Assembly (NCBI GenBank): GCA_028281865.1 | Contig: JANQJB010000092.1 | Location: 46,802 to 110,801 of the forward strand | DNA from: Marinagarivorans sp. | Lineage (GTDB): Bacteria > Pseudomonadota > Gammaproteobacteria > Pseudomonadales > Cellvibrionaceae | Length of the DNA: 64,000 nucleotides | Reading direction: 5' to 3' | Part shown: in pieces, positions 53,761 to 64,000 of the stretch | Layout of the letters: every line of letters begins with the position of its first letter | How positions within the stretch are numbered: the stretch's first letter is position 1 | Program-made: the position numbers and the translations under genes | The notes under the pieces: model-generated | Seen by the model: only the letters and a program-made list of their open reading frames with translations | Told to the model about the DNA's origin: nothing | The model's database searches: none

Positions 53761-54780
53761 ATGCGCGAATGGCTTACCGTCATAATTGTTTTATTAATCG
53801 CGGGAATCCTATTGGATGGTGTGAGGCGCATGCGCCAATCTCGTCGCGAAAACATCAAAATGTCCTCGGATAAAGTGGATGAGGTTGACGATGCAGAGGC
53901 GGAAGTTTCAAACAGTGAATTCCCCACCGGTGGTGCAAGGGTTGCCGGATATCGTGACGAGGACGATGCGAGTTATCTGAAAGACGTTTTTCGCCAAAAC
54001 TACCTGGAATCAAAAAAAACTGTGGCGGTGCAGCGTGAGCCTGAACAGGTCGATATGAATTTGGAGTTTGCTAGTGAAAATGAAATTGATAGCCCCGCGC
54101 AAGAGCCGGCGCTTGGAGATTTAAATGTTGCCGATGATTTTGACCTAGATGGCCTTTCAAAACCCAGGGCAAGAGCGCGCGACCCCGAAACCGAGCCACC
54201 TCCAAATGTGATAAGTGAACCCCGCCAAGAACCGAAGCCTACAAAAAGTGCGTCAACTTCCAGTACAGACGCTAGCTCCTCTGCGTCAGCTGCGAGTTCG
54301 TATACCTCAGAAGCAGAGGATTATCATGAGGATGAGTACAATGAAGACGAACATGAGGTCATTATCATTAATGTGATGGCACCTCAGGGCTATGTATTTG
54401 AAGGCGAGTTACTACTCAAGGCTCTCACTGCTCAAGGTATGCGTTTTGGCCACATGGACATTTTTCATAGGCACGAGAGCGATGACGGAAGGGGCGGTAT
54501 TTTATTTAGCATGGCCAATATGGTTAAGCCCGGAACTTTTGACTTATCTGATATGGAGAGCTTCAGCACTCCCGGAGTCTGCCTGTTCTTAAACCTGCCG
54601 ATTGAAAGCGACAGCTTGGCGGCTTTTCGCGTAATGACCAAGATTGCCAAAGCGCTTGCTGCTGATCTCGGCGGTGAACTTAAAGATGAAAATCGCAGTG
54701 TTATGACGCAGCAAACAATCGAACACTGCCGTCAGCGCGTCATCGAATTTGACCGCAAGCAAAGGCTAGCCCGCGTTTAG
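53761..54780 (+). CDS. zipA: Cell division protein ZipA
   Basis: 339 residues. An N-terminal membrane helix (about 4-20) and a short basic part, then a long acidic, Pro/Ser-rich linker (about 35-195). The C-terminal FtsZ-binding domain (about 200-335) is marked by IIINVMAPQGYVFEGELLL and GTFDLSDMESFSTPGVCLFL. ZipA anchors FtsZ to the membrane and is gammaproteobacterium-specific, which supports the taxon. Starts at 53761, after the GTTAATAC repeats. Confidence 0.96.
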   Translation: MREWLTVIIVLLIAGILLDGVRRMRQSRRENIKMSSDKVDEVDDAEAEVSNSEFPTGGARVAGYRDEDDASYLKDVFRQNYLESKKTVAVQREPEQVDMNLEFASENEIDSPAQEPALGDLNVADDFDLDGLSKPRARARDPETEPPPNVISEPRQEPKPTKSASTSSTDASSSASAASSYTSEAEDYHEDEYNEDEHEVIIINVMAPQGYVFEGELLLKALTAQGMRFGHMDIFHRHESDDGRGGILFSMANMVKPGTFDLSDMESFSTPGVCLFLNLPIESDSLAAFRVMTKIAKALAADLGGELKDENRSVMTQQTIEHCRQRVIEFDRKQRLARV

Positions 54781-54798
54781 GCGAGTTAGTTCCGTTGA

Positions 54799-57454
<2,656 letters not shown>

Positions 57455-57471
57455 TGACGCAATTGAGTTAA

Positions 57472-57747
57472 ATGTCACCCATGCGCTTTAAATTTAGTAA
57501 AAAGGCTAGCTTTCGTTACAACTTACTTGCGTTGATGTTTTTTATAATATTGGCCATTTGGCGCTTCGATTTACCCGCGGAAAACGCATTACTTTTTTTA
57601 ATGATATGTTTAGGTTTTGTGCTGGTAATAGGTATTTTTGCGGCGATTTTGGCACTTATTATTCGGTATGTTAACGAAAAAAGAGACCTCGAAATTGATG
57701 ACCTAGCTGAATATGACGATAAAAACGATAACTCATCCAACCCTTAA
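57472..57747 (+). CDS. Small two-helix membrane protein
   Basis: 91 residues with two hydrophobic segments (about 16-32 and 37-65) and a charged Asp/Asn-rich tail. No family recognised. ATG at 57472, 17 bp after the SLT-domain gene, so probably in the same transcript. Confidence 0.55.
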   Translation: MSPMRFKFSKKASFRYNLLALMFFIILAIWRFDLPAENALLFLMICLGFVLVIGIFAAILALIIRYVNEKRDLEIDDLAEYDDKNDNSSNP

Positions 57748-57794
57748 TATATAAGCTCTTGGCTCGATCTCTGACGGCCTGCGCTTGAAACTAA

Positions 57795-57912
57795 GTCAAT
57801 CTTGCTTACGTATATTATCCATATAACATATTCATTATACTTATTCCGTATGCAGGAAGAGGTCTGTTATGAACTAAAATTAATTAGAGATTGCTTTAGT
57901 CGCAAGATTGAC
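57795..57912. repeat. 11-bp inverted repeat pair in an intergenic region
   Basis: GTCAATCTTGC (57795-57805) and GCAAGATTGAC (57902-57912) are exact reverse complements 96 bp apart. The DNA between and around is very AT-rich, in the 271-bp gap before the acyl-CoA dehydrogenase gene. It may be a regulator site pair or chance. Confidence 0.35.
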
Positions 57913-58018
57913 AGATTTTGGAACTAAAACAACTGCTGTTAAAATATAAAACAAGCGTTTTAATGGGCAATTTGCTCTTATAAACTAAATAAGCATCTTC
58001 TAAATCGAGGTTTGTTAA

Positions 58019-59809
58019 ATGACTGAATATTCGGCGCCGCGACGTGATATTGAATTCGTGTTATACGAGTTGCTTGACTACGAGCAACATTGCCAAAAAT
58101 TGCCTAATGGTAGCGAGGTTGACCGGGATACAGTTACTGCAATTGTCGATGAATGTGGCAAATTTTGCGAAAACGTAATCGCGCCACTCTATAACATTGG
58201 CGATAAAGAAGGCTGCCAGTGGGAAGATGGCAATGTGACCACGCCTACAGGCTTTAAAGAAGCCTACGAGCAATATGTTGAGGCGGGGTGGCCTTCAATG
58301 ACACACGACCCCGAGGTCGGTGGTCAAGGCCTACCGGAATCGCTGGAAACCGTGATTAGCGAGATGATTGGCGCGGCCAATTGGCCGTGGGCGATGTATC
58401 CCGGTCTTTCTCATGGCGCAATGAGGACGATAGGATTGCACGGTTCTGACGAGCAAAAACAGGCTTATTTGACGAAATTGGTTGAGGGTACCTGGACAGG
58501 AACGATGTGTTTGACAGAATCCCATTGCGGTACCGATTTAGGTATGCTGAAAACCAAGGCAGAACCGAACGATGACGGGAGCTATCGGATAACGGGCACG
58601 AAGATTTTTATCTCAGCGGGCGAGCACGATTTGTCCGATAATATTGTTCATATCGTCCTTGCTCGCTTGCCTGATGCTCCCGAAGGCACTAAAGGCATCT
58701 CGCTTTTTATCGTACCCAAATTTTTACCTGATGCGAACGGCGATGTGGGTGATCGCAATGGCGTTAATTGCGGCTCTTTGGAGCACAAGATGGGAATTCA
58801 CGGCAACGCCACGGCGGTATTGAATTTCGACGGGGCGACAGGCTACCTCATTGGTGAGGCGAATCGCGGACTCAATTGCATGTTCACGTTTATGAACTCC
58901 GCACGCCTGGGCACGGCAATTCAAGGTTTAGCGCATGCCGAGCTCGGTTTTCAAAATTCGCTAGCATATGCCAAGGACCGCCTGCAAATGCGGTCTTTGT
59001 CCGGTGCCAAAAACCCCGACGGTCCGGCTGATCCAATTATTGTTCACCCTGATGTAAGACGCATGTTATTAACGCAGAAAGCGTTTGCTGAGGGCGGTCG
59101 CATGCTCGCGTTTTATATCGCTTTTCATCTCGACACTGAGAAATACGGCTCAGATGAAGAGAAGGCATTATCAGCGGACCTTCTGGCCTTACTAACTCCG
59201 ATAGCGAAAGCGTTTATGACGGAGACCGGTTTTGAGTCAGCAAATTTGGGCATGCAAGTCTTTGGTGGTCACGGTTATATTCAAGAATGGGGTATGGAGC
59301 AAAATGTTCGCGATTGCCGCATATCCATGCTGTATGAGGGTACAACCGGTATTCAAGCGCTGGATTTATTGGGACGTAAAATTCTTCAAAGCCAGGGCGA
59401 GCTTTTAAAACGGTTCACCAAAATTATTCACAAATTCTGTCAAGCGCACCAAGAAGAAGAATCTCTAAAAGAGTTTATCGAGCCTTTAGCTCAACTGAAT
59501 AAGGAGTGGGGCGATCTGACTATGCACGTTGGTTTGGCTGCGATGAATAATCTGGAAGAGGTTGGCGCTGCTTCGGTTGATTATTTAATGTACTCAGGGT
59601 ACATCACTTTTGCGTATCTTTGGGCTCGTGCTGCTGTGGTTGCGCAAGGCAAGCTAGATGGAGCCGAGAAAGATTACTACGATGCAAAGCTGAAAACTGC
59701 GCGTTTCTACTTTCAAAGGATACTACCGAGGACTCAAGCACTCGCCGTGATAATTAAATCGGGTGCCGATAACTTGTTGGCAATGGATGAAGAGCAGTTT
59801 CAGTACTAG
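58019..59809 (+). CDS. Acyl-CoA dehydrogenase, DmdC-like
   Basis: 596 residues, the long class with C-terminal extension. GTMCLTESHCGTDLGMLKTKA (FAD/substrate loop), GTKIFISAGEH, and GMQVFGGHGYIQEWGMEQNVRDCRISMLYEGTTGIQALDLLGRKIL, with the catalytic-base region. This class includes 3-methylmercaptopropionyl-CoA dehydrogenase (DmdC), but also ordinary acyl-CoA dehydrogenases, so the substrate is open. It dehydrogenates acyl-CoA at the alpha-beta bond and donates electrons to ETF. Monocistronic, with a 271-bp leader. Confidence 0.9.
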   Translation: MTEYSAPRRDIEFVLYELLDYEQHCQKLPNGSEVDRDTVTAIVDECGKFCENVIAPLYNIGDKEGCQWEDGNVTTPTGFKEAYEQYVEAGWPSMTHDPEVGGQGLPESLETVISEMIGAANWPWAMYPGLSHGAMRTIGLHGSDEQKQAYLTKLVEGTWTGTMCLTESHCGTDLGMLKTKAEPNDDGSYRITGTKIFISAGEHDLSDNIVHIVLARLPDAPEGTKGISLFIVPKFLPDANGDVGDRNGVNCGSLEHKMGIHGNATAVLNFDGATGYLIGEANRGLNCMFTFMNSARLGTAIQGLAHAELGFQNSLAYAKDRLQMRSLSGAKNPDGPADPIIVHPDVRRMLLTQKAFAEGGRMLAFYIAFHLDTEKYGSDEEKALSADLLALLTPIAKAFMTETGFESANLGMQVFGGHGYIQEWGMEQNVRDCRISMLYEGTTGIQALDLLGRKILQSQGELLKRFTKIIHKFCQAHQEEESLKEFIEPLAQLNKEWGDLTMHVGLAAMNNLEEVGAASVDYLMYSGYITFAYLWARAAVVAQGKLDGAEKDYYDAKLKTARFYFQRILPRTQALAVIIKSGADNLLAMDEEQFQY

Positions 59810-59856
59810 TCGCGATACAAAACTATAGCGCGCCTGTGGAGCTGAAAGGTTCGGAA

Positions 59857-60333
59857 ATGGAGCTGAAAATCGCAACTATCGGCGATGCTCGGCTCCTTTT
59901 CGATTGGGCCAACGATGTCGAGGTTAGGCAAATGGCCCTCAATCAGCGTGAAATCTCCTGGGAACAACATATTGATTGGTTTCAGCGCAGGCTAAATGAT
60001 AGTCGAACGTTTATCTATATAGCTTACGATCAAGCTGAACCCGTTGGCCAAATTCGCTTTGATCTCGACGAGTTTGGCGATGCAGAAGTAGACGTCCATA
60101 TTCGTCCGGGGAGCCGTGCTAGGGGTTTTGGTACGCTTTTGATCAAGTTGGGCGTTAACAAAATCCGCGCGAAAATCGAGCTAAATGAAATCCACGCTCA
60201 TATCAAACAACACAATGTAAAATCGATAAAAGCGTTTGAAAAGGCGGGCTTTTTATTTCGTGGAATGCTTGAAGAGAATAATATGAGCTGCGTACATTTG
60301 GTGAATAAACGCTCTGCGCAGCGCAATCTGTAA
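59857..60333 (+). CDS. GNAT N-acetyltransferase
   Basis: 158 residues from the ATG at 59857; a GTG at 59836 adds seven residues. The GNAT fold is shown by DARLLFDWANDVEVRQMAL, VGQIRFDLDEFGDAEVDVHI and the acetyl-CoA loop PGSRARGFGTLLI, then SIKAFEKAGFLFRG. It resembles acetyltransferases of surface polysaccharide and nonulosonic acid pathways, but the substrate is unknown. It is followed by an FkbM methyltransferase gene. Confidence 0.82.
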   Translation: MELKIATIGDARLLFDWANDVEVRQMALNQREISWEQHIDWFQRRLNDSRTFIYIAYDQAEPVGQIRFDLDEFGDAEVDVHIRPGSRARGFGTLLIKLGVNKIRAKIELNEIHAHIKQHNVKSIKAFEKAGFLFRGMLEENNMSCVHLVNKRSAQRNL

Positions 60334-60472
60334 AGTCCTATTATCCATCTATTAACCTACTGCAGGTATAACCAGGTCTCCCGTTTGTAGCGGCGGCTGC
60401 TTTATTGTCTATACTGGATTTGTTTCATGTAGCTTTGATAACAACTCAGTAGCTAGGCCAATTGGGGACAAA

Positions 60473-61582
60473 ATGAACGAAAAGCAAATTGCTATTTATA
60501 GCGAACTGGATAAATTTCTTAGTCTGGACGATTATCCAAAAAACGCGAAAATTTTTATTTATTCTGATAATATTTTTGGTCGCCATTTGAAGCTATTGCT
60601 GGAAATAGAACGGCCTGATGTTTGCGTGTTAGGTTTTGTTAACAGTTTTGCAGAGGGCACTGTGGCATCTGTCCCCCGGGTCCTTCCCGATGCGCTTAAG
60701 ACACAAAATTATGATTTTGTGGTCATTACGCTCATTAATTTCATCGATGATATTGTAGAGCGAATTTCTTTTGTTGAGCAAAGCAAATTGCGCATCAATT
60801 TGGTGGGCAATTTGTCCTATTACGGCCATTACGAACCTAACCCAACGTTGAATAAGGATGAAAAAATTCGTGTCGTAGAAACGGCATTAAAAGATCCAAA
60901 AGATAGGCAGTTGTGGACGATATTAATCAATGCCCTACGTAATCGTTCGATGCAAAATTTAGTTGATTGGTTTATTGAGTATAACAACGTTGATTTTCAT
61001 TATTTGGAGTATTGCAATTTAAAAGCAGGGGATACTGTTTTAGAAGGAGGGGTCTTTGACGGCAATACGAGTTGCCGCTTTGCGGAAATTGTTGGTGATG
61101 CGGGACACGTGTACAGTTTTGACCCGCTTGGAGACGAATATGCGAGCGAAACCTTACAAAAAAATGCCGCGATTGTTCATCGAATTAACATCTTCCCGTA
61201 TGCTATTTCAAACACTGAGGGTGAGGTGTGTTTTGATATCGATGGTCCCGGAAGTTGTGTAGCTGATGAAGGTGGTATGCGCGTTCGTTCAATTGCGTTA
61301 GATGATTTTGTAGCAGAAAAAAACTTGCAGCGTGTCGACTTTATCAAAATGGATATCGAAGGCGCCGAGCCAGAGGCACTTGAAGGGGTATGGAAATCGG
61401 TAGAAAAATTCCGGCCTGCATTAGCCATTTCTATTTATCATCGCTGTAATCAATTTATTGATATTCCGTTTTTTTTAGTTGATAAATTAAAAAACTATAC
61501 GTTCAATTTAAGCTGTTATTCTTATGAAGGCTTGGAAACTGTTTTTTATTGCACGCCGGATGAGCGGGTGACTCACCACTAA
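60473..61582 (+). CDS. FkbM family methyltransferase
   Basis: 369 residues. The N-terminal 130 residues form a Rossmann-like region (KIFIYSDNIFGRHLKLLLEI) and the C-terminal 220 residues are the FkbM domain: AGDTVLEGGVFDGNTSCRFA, VYSFDPLGDEY, and VDFIKMDIEGAEPEALEGVW. FkbM proteins methylate hydroxyl groups on sugars, glycolipids or natural products. Substrate unknown. ATG after GGGGAC. It may work with the GNAT gene just before it (inference). Confidence 0.88.
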   Translation: MNEKQIAIYSELDKFLSLDDYPKNAKIFIYSDNIFGRHLKLLLEIERPDVCVLGFVNSFAEGTVASVPRVLPDALKTQNYDFVVITLINFIDDIVERISFVEQSKLRINLVGNLSYYGHYEPNPTLNKDEKIRVVETALKDPKDRQLWTILINALRNRSMQNLVDWFIEYNNVDFHYLEYCNLKAGDTVLEGGVFDGNTSCRFAEIVGDAGHVYSFDPLGDEYASETLQKNAAIVHRINIFPYAISNTEGEVCFDIDGPGSCVADEGGMRVRSIALDDFVAEKNLQRVDFIKMDIEGAEPEALEGVWKSVEKFRPALAISIYHRCNQFIDIPFFLVDKLKNYTFNLSCYSYEGLETVFYCTPDERVTHH

Positions 61583-61622
61583 CGCGATATTCAAAATTAT
61601 CGCTTCGTATTATTCTTCGTTA

Positions 61623-62594
61623 TTAACGTTCTGCGATAAATATTGCGCGCTTAGGCGCGGGATAACCTTCAATTGTTAGGTTGTAATCGTTTGGATCTAA
61701 AAAGTTTTTCAGTGAGTGCGATGGCATCCAAGTGGTTGAGCGCTGTTCCTCAAGCGAGGTCTGATTGGTATCAACACAGCGTATTTGACGAAAACCAAGT
61801 TTTTTAAGCCAACCTTCGAGTGTTAGACAAGAAGGAATAAACCAAACATTTCTCATCATCGCATAGCGATCTTCTGGAACTAAAATTTCTCCGTTTTCAC
61901 CGTCGATAACCAAGGTTTCAAGCACGAGTTCTCCACCCGGTGTTAGGCAAGCGCGCAGCTCTTTTAGGTGGTCCATAGGTGAGCGTCGGTGGTAAAAGAC
62001 TCCCATTGAAAAGCATGTGTCAAACACGTTGAGATCGGCGGAAAGTTGTTCAATTCCAAGCGGAAGTATATCGACCGGCAACGGCTTGTTAACAAAATGT
62101 TTTAACATATAAAATTGCACAACAAAGCGCGGAGAGGGGTCGATACCAATCACTTGTTTAGCGTGTTGGCCAAGCATGCGCCAGCAGTGATAACCGTTGC
62201 CACAACCAATATCGAGTACTTTCCGGTTCGCCAATGGTGTTATATGATCGATTAGACGATTCCATTTCCAATCGGATCGCCATTCAGTATCAATTTCAAT
62301 ATTAAAGAGTCGATAGGGGCCTTTTCGCCACGGAATTAATTTTTTAAGCTGTTCTTCAATAACGCTGGAATCGTCGTCGCTAATTTCATTCGGTCTTCCG
62401 ATTTCCACCGTGTCAGCGAGATTTAAATAGTCGGTTTTAATTTCGGGTAGTTGTTTTAATACCGATAGCCAATGCTCTAAATCACCATGGCGTTTAGTTG
62501 ACAAGCCATCGTTAATTTTGGCTGGTAAATCGCGGGCGAACTCATTTAATTCAGACTGAGTAAGAAAATTAAAAAACGAAGAATAGTCAATCAC
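61623..62594 (-). CDS. cmoB: tRNA U34 carboxymethyltransferase CmoB
   Basis: 323 residues. GRPNEISDDDSSVIEEQLK and LKKLIPWRKGPYRLFNIEID are typical CmoB N-terminal segments, followed by the SAM-fold core VLDIGCGNGYHCWRML and the C-terminal NVWFIPSCLTLEGWLKKLGF. CmoB uses carboxy-SAM from CmoA to make 5-carboxymethoxyuridine in tRNA. It is 5 bp downstream of cmoA on the same strand, the classical order. Convergent with the FkbM gene. Confidence 0.97.
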   Translation of the reverse strand: MIDYSSFFNFLTQSELNEFARDLPAKINDGLSTKRHGDLEHWLSVLKQLPEIKTDYLNLADTVEIGRPNEISDDDSSVIEEQLKKLIPWRKGPYRLFNIEIDTEWRSDWKWNRLIDHITPLANRKVLDIGCGNGYHCWRMLGQHAKQVIGIDPSPRFVVQFYMLKHFVNKPLPVDILPLGIEQLSADLNVFDTCFSMGVFYHRRSPMDHLKELRACLTPGGELVLETLVIDGENGEILVPEDRYAMMRNVWFIPSCLTLEGWLKKLGFRQIRCVDTNQTSLEEQRSTTWMPSHSLKNFLDPNDYNLTIEGYPAPKRAIFIAER

Positions 62595-62599
62595 AATAT

Positions 62600-63334
62600 T
62601 TATTTAAACGCGATAAATGAAGCAAAGTTAAAACATTGAAACCATAATTCGACGCGACTGAATCCTGCATTCAATATCCGGTTTTTGTGAGTTTCGGCAG
62701 TTTCGGGGATAAGGATATTTTCTAATGCTGTGCGTTTCTGAGCGATTTCGAGTTCGCTATAGCCGTTAGCACGCTTAAAGTTATGGTGTAAATCAACCAT
62801 CAAATCACTGTGGCGCTTATCTTCAAACGCGATTTTTTCGGAAATGATTAGAGCGCCTCCTGCGCGCATGCCAGCGGCTATCTTGCGGATTATGGCGAGG
62901 CGTTTGTCTATCGGGATAAATTGTATTGTAAAGTTTAATACGCACATTGAGGCATTATTAATTTCGGTGTCTGCGATGTCTTCACAGCGCAAGTCAACTG
63001 GTATACGTGCAGCGTCGGCGTTAAGCACATTTCTGCATTTTTCGATCATGGCGGGTGAATTGTCGACCGCGATAATTTGCGCATTCGCAGCGGCAATTCG
63101 GTGGCGCATTGCTAGCGTTGCCGCACCCAACGAGCAGCCTAAGTCGTAGCAGCTTGACCCACTTTGTACGTAGCGTTCTGCGATCTGCCCAATCATATGA
63201 ATGATGGTGGCGTAGCCCGGTACCGAGCGCTGAATCATATCCGGAAATACTTGGGTAACGCTTTCGTCAAATTTAAAACCTGAAATAGCGTCACTTGGCT
63301 CTGCAAATAAGGTATCTGTATTTTTTTTGTTCAT
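62600..63334 (-). CDS. cmoA: Carboxy-S-adenosyl-L-methionine synthase CmoA
   Basis: 244 residues. [36 protein letters not shown], and [20 protein letters not shown] are CmoA signatures. It converts SAM and prephenate to carboxy-SAM. GAGGACAA lies before the ATG. First gene of the cmoAB unit, divergent from the response regulator gene at 63576. Confidence 0.96.
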   Translation of the reverse strand: MNKKNTDTLFAEPSDAISGFKFDESVTQVFPDMIQRSVPGYATIIHMIGQIAERYVQSGSSCYDLGCSLGAATLAMRHRIAAANAQIIAVDNSPAMIEKCRNVLNADAARIPVDLRCEDIADTEINNASMCVLNFTIQFIPIDKRLAIIRKIAAGMRAGGALIISEKIAFEDKRHSDLMVDLHHNFKRANGYSELEIAQKRTALENILIPETAETHKNRILNAGFSRVELWFQCFNFASFIAFK

Positions 63335-63575
63335 TTTGTCCTCTCGTCGGTGGCCATTTTATCGACTAAAGCGAGGTAGTTGAAATTATTATCCTAAACA
63401 GCGTAACAGCCCGAATTTAGCTTAGCTACACTTAAGGAAACTGATAGGTTTGTGAATGAGTTAATCAGAGCTTCCCTGATTACTGCGGTTTGAAAGAATA
63501 ATTGCGGTTTGCAAGGTAAAAATAAGTAATTTTCAAGTTTTTAAGGCGGAAAACACCTTTGTTTGAGGTCGGTGA

Positions 63576-63932
63576 GTGAGTCAAGTCAACTTTAACAATA
63601 TTCGCGTGTTGGTCGCTGATGACTTCAGCAGCTTTCGCACGACCATTGGTTCGATGTTGAATAAGTTGGGCGTTATGCAAGTTGAAAACGCTAGTACCGC
63701 AAAGGAGGCTATTGAGCTTTGTCGAGTGAAAACCTTTGATGTCGTATTGTGCGATCACGAGCTTGGCGCAGGGCGCACTGGCCAGCATGTGCTCGAAGAA
63801 CTTAGGCATTGCCAACTTCTGCCGCTCACGTCTGTATTTGTCCTGGTTTCTGCGGATGTCAGCCGCGATGTGGTGATGTCGGCGTACGACTGTCAGCCGG
63901 ACGACTATCTGGCGAAACCGATAAATGGTTAG
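63576..63932 (+). CDS. CheY-like response regulator, frame cut by an amber codon
   Basis: 118 residues from a GTG with GAGGT upstream. A full receiver domain: acidic pair Asp15-Asp16 in VADDFSS, phospho-acceptor Asp60 in VVLCDHELG, and Lys114 in YLAKPING. The stop is TAG at 63930-63932, but the same frame stays open to the window edge and reads MLEKRLTRLLNQRAPLKPAL, the normal continuation of receiver proteins with a TPR-type tail, where TAG would replace a Gln-type codon. It is either a nonsense allele or a sequencing error. The receiver alone could still fold. Divergent from cmoA. Confidence 0.7.
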   Translation: MSQVNFNNIRVLVADDFSSFRTTIGSMLNKLGVMQVENASTAKEAIELCRVKTFDVVLCDHELGAGRTGQHVLEELRHCQLLPLTSVFVLVSADVSRDVVMSAYDCQPDDYLAKPING

Positions 63933-64000
63933 ATGCTTGAAAAGCGCTTAACGCGTCTCCTAAATCAGCGCGCGCCATTGAAGCCGGCTCTTGAATCTAT
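63933..64000 (+). other. In-frame continuation of the response regulator after the stop
   Basis: The codons after TAG 63930-63932 remain open and keep protein-like sense (KRLTRLLNQRAPLKPALES) to the window end. Similar receiver-TPR proteins continue with such a segment. The gene extends beyond the window. Confidence 0.6.

Overview
The window looks like chromosomal DNA from a free-living marine-type gammaproteobacterium close to the Cellvibrionaceae (Saccharophagus, Teredinibacter or Cellvibrio relatives). The reasons are the moderate GC content by eye, lipoproteins with long poly-serine linkers (genes at 3395 and 39290), a full cytochrome c maturation cluster next to a FliK/FlhB-like pair, and a core of gammaproteobacterial housekeeping genes (smc, zipA, ligA, cmoA, cmoB, rlmA). 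The species call is inference. I saw no tRNA, rRNA, CRISPR array, prophage or intact insertion sequence.

Layout. 1-8.6 kb: a signal-peptide protein cut by the window edge, a secreted protein with a Lys/His-rich tail, two AraC regulators, a decayed stretch (2.55-3.39 kb), a DUF1592-type c-heme lipoprotein paired with a Tat-exported DUF1552 protein, and a YHS protein. 9-13.3 kb: a REC-GGDEF protein with altered key residues, a HipBA-type toxin-antitoxin pair with a visible promoter and operator, and an IolE-like isomerase/epimerase. 13.4-21.2 kb: a DUF748/AsmA-like protein, a heme-barrel protein, a CAP-domain lipoprotein, a 190-bp inverted-repeat element and a beta-propeller lipoprotein. 21.2-28.5 kb: rlmA, a run of small genes including two DNA-repair genes (alkyltransferase-like protein and deoxyinosine glycosylase), a dicarboxylate symporter, a ceramidase-like membrane protein, an SDR, a bacterial voltage-gated channel and a J-domain protein. 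28.5-39.3 kb: a giant two-propeller hybrid sensor kinase, an S1/P1 nuclease, small envelope genes, a rhombosortase-like protease and a secreted zinc metalloprotease with a partner lipoprotein.

39.4-64 kb is mostly core genome: FliK/FlhB-like pair, ccmABCDEFG, an unknown gene and a relic of aguB, then ccmH and ccmI; smc, zipA, ligA; an SLT-domain lipoprotein; an acyl-CoA dehydrogenase; a GNAT and an FkbM methyltransferase; cmoAB; and a response regulator whose reading frame is cut by an amber codon near the window end.

How the genes fit together. The Ccm proteins export heme and attach it to CxxCH apocytochromes; the lipoprotein at 3395 carries two CxxCH motifs and could be one client (inference). 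Smc, ZipA and LigA serve chromosome organisation, division and replication. CmoA makes carboxy-SAM, which CmoB uses to modify tRNA wobble uridine. The most unusual observations are the aguB relic inside the ccm cluster, the four-copy 19-bp repeat that chains stop and start codons between two genes at 22.44-22.51 kb, the GC-rich inverted-repeat element at 17.7-17.9 kb, the amber codon in the terminal response regulator, and a channel selectivity filter richer in acidic residues than the classical sodium-channel form.
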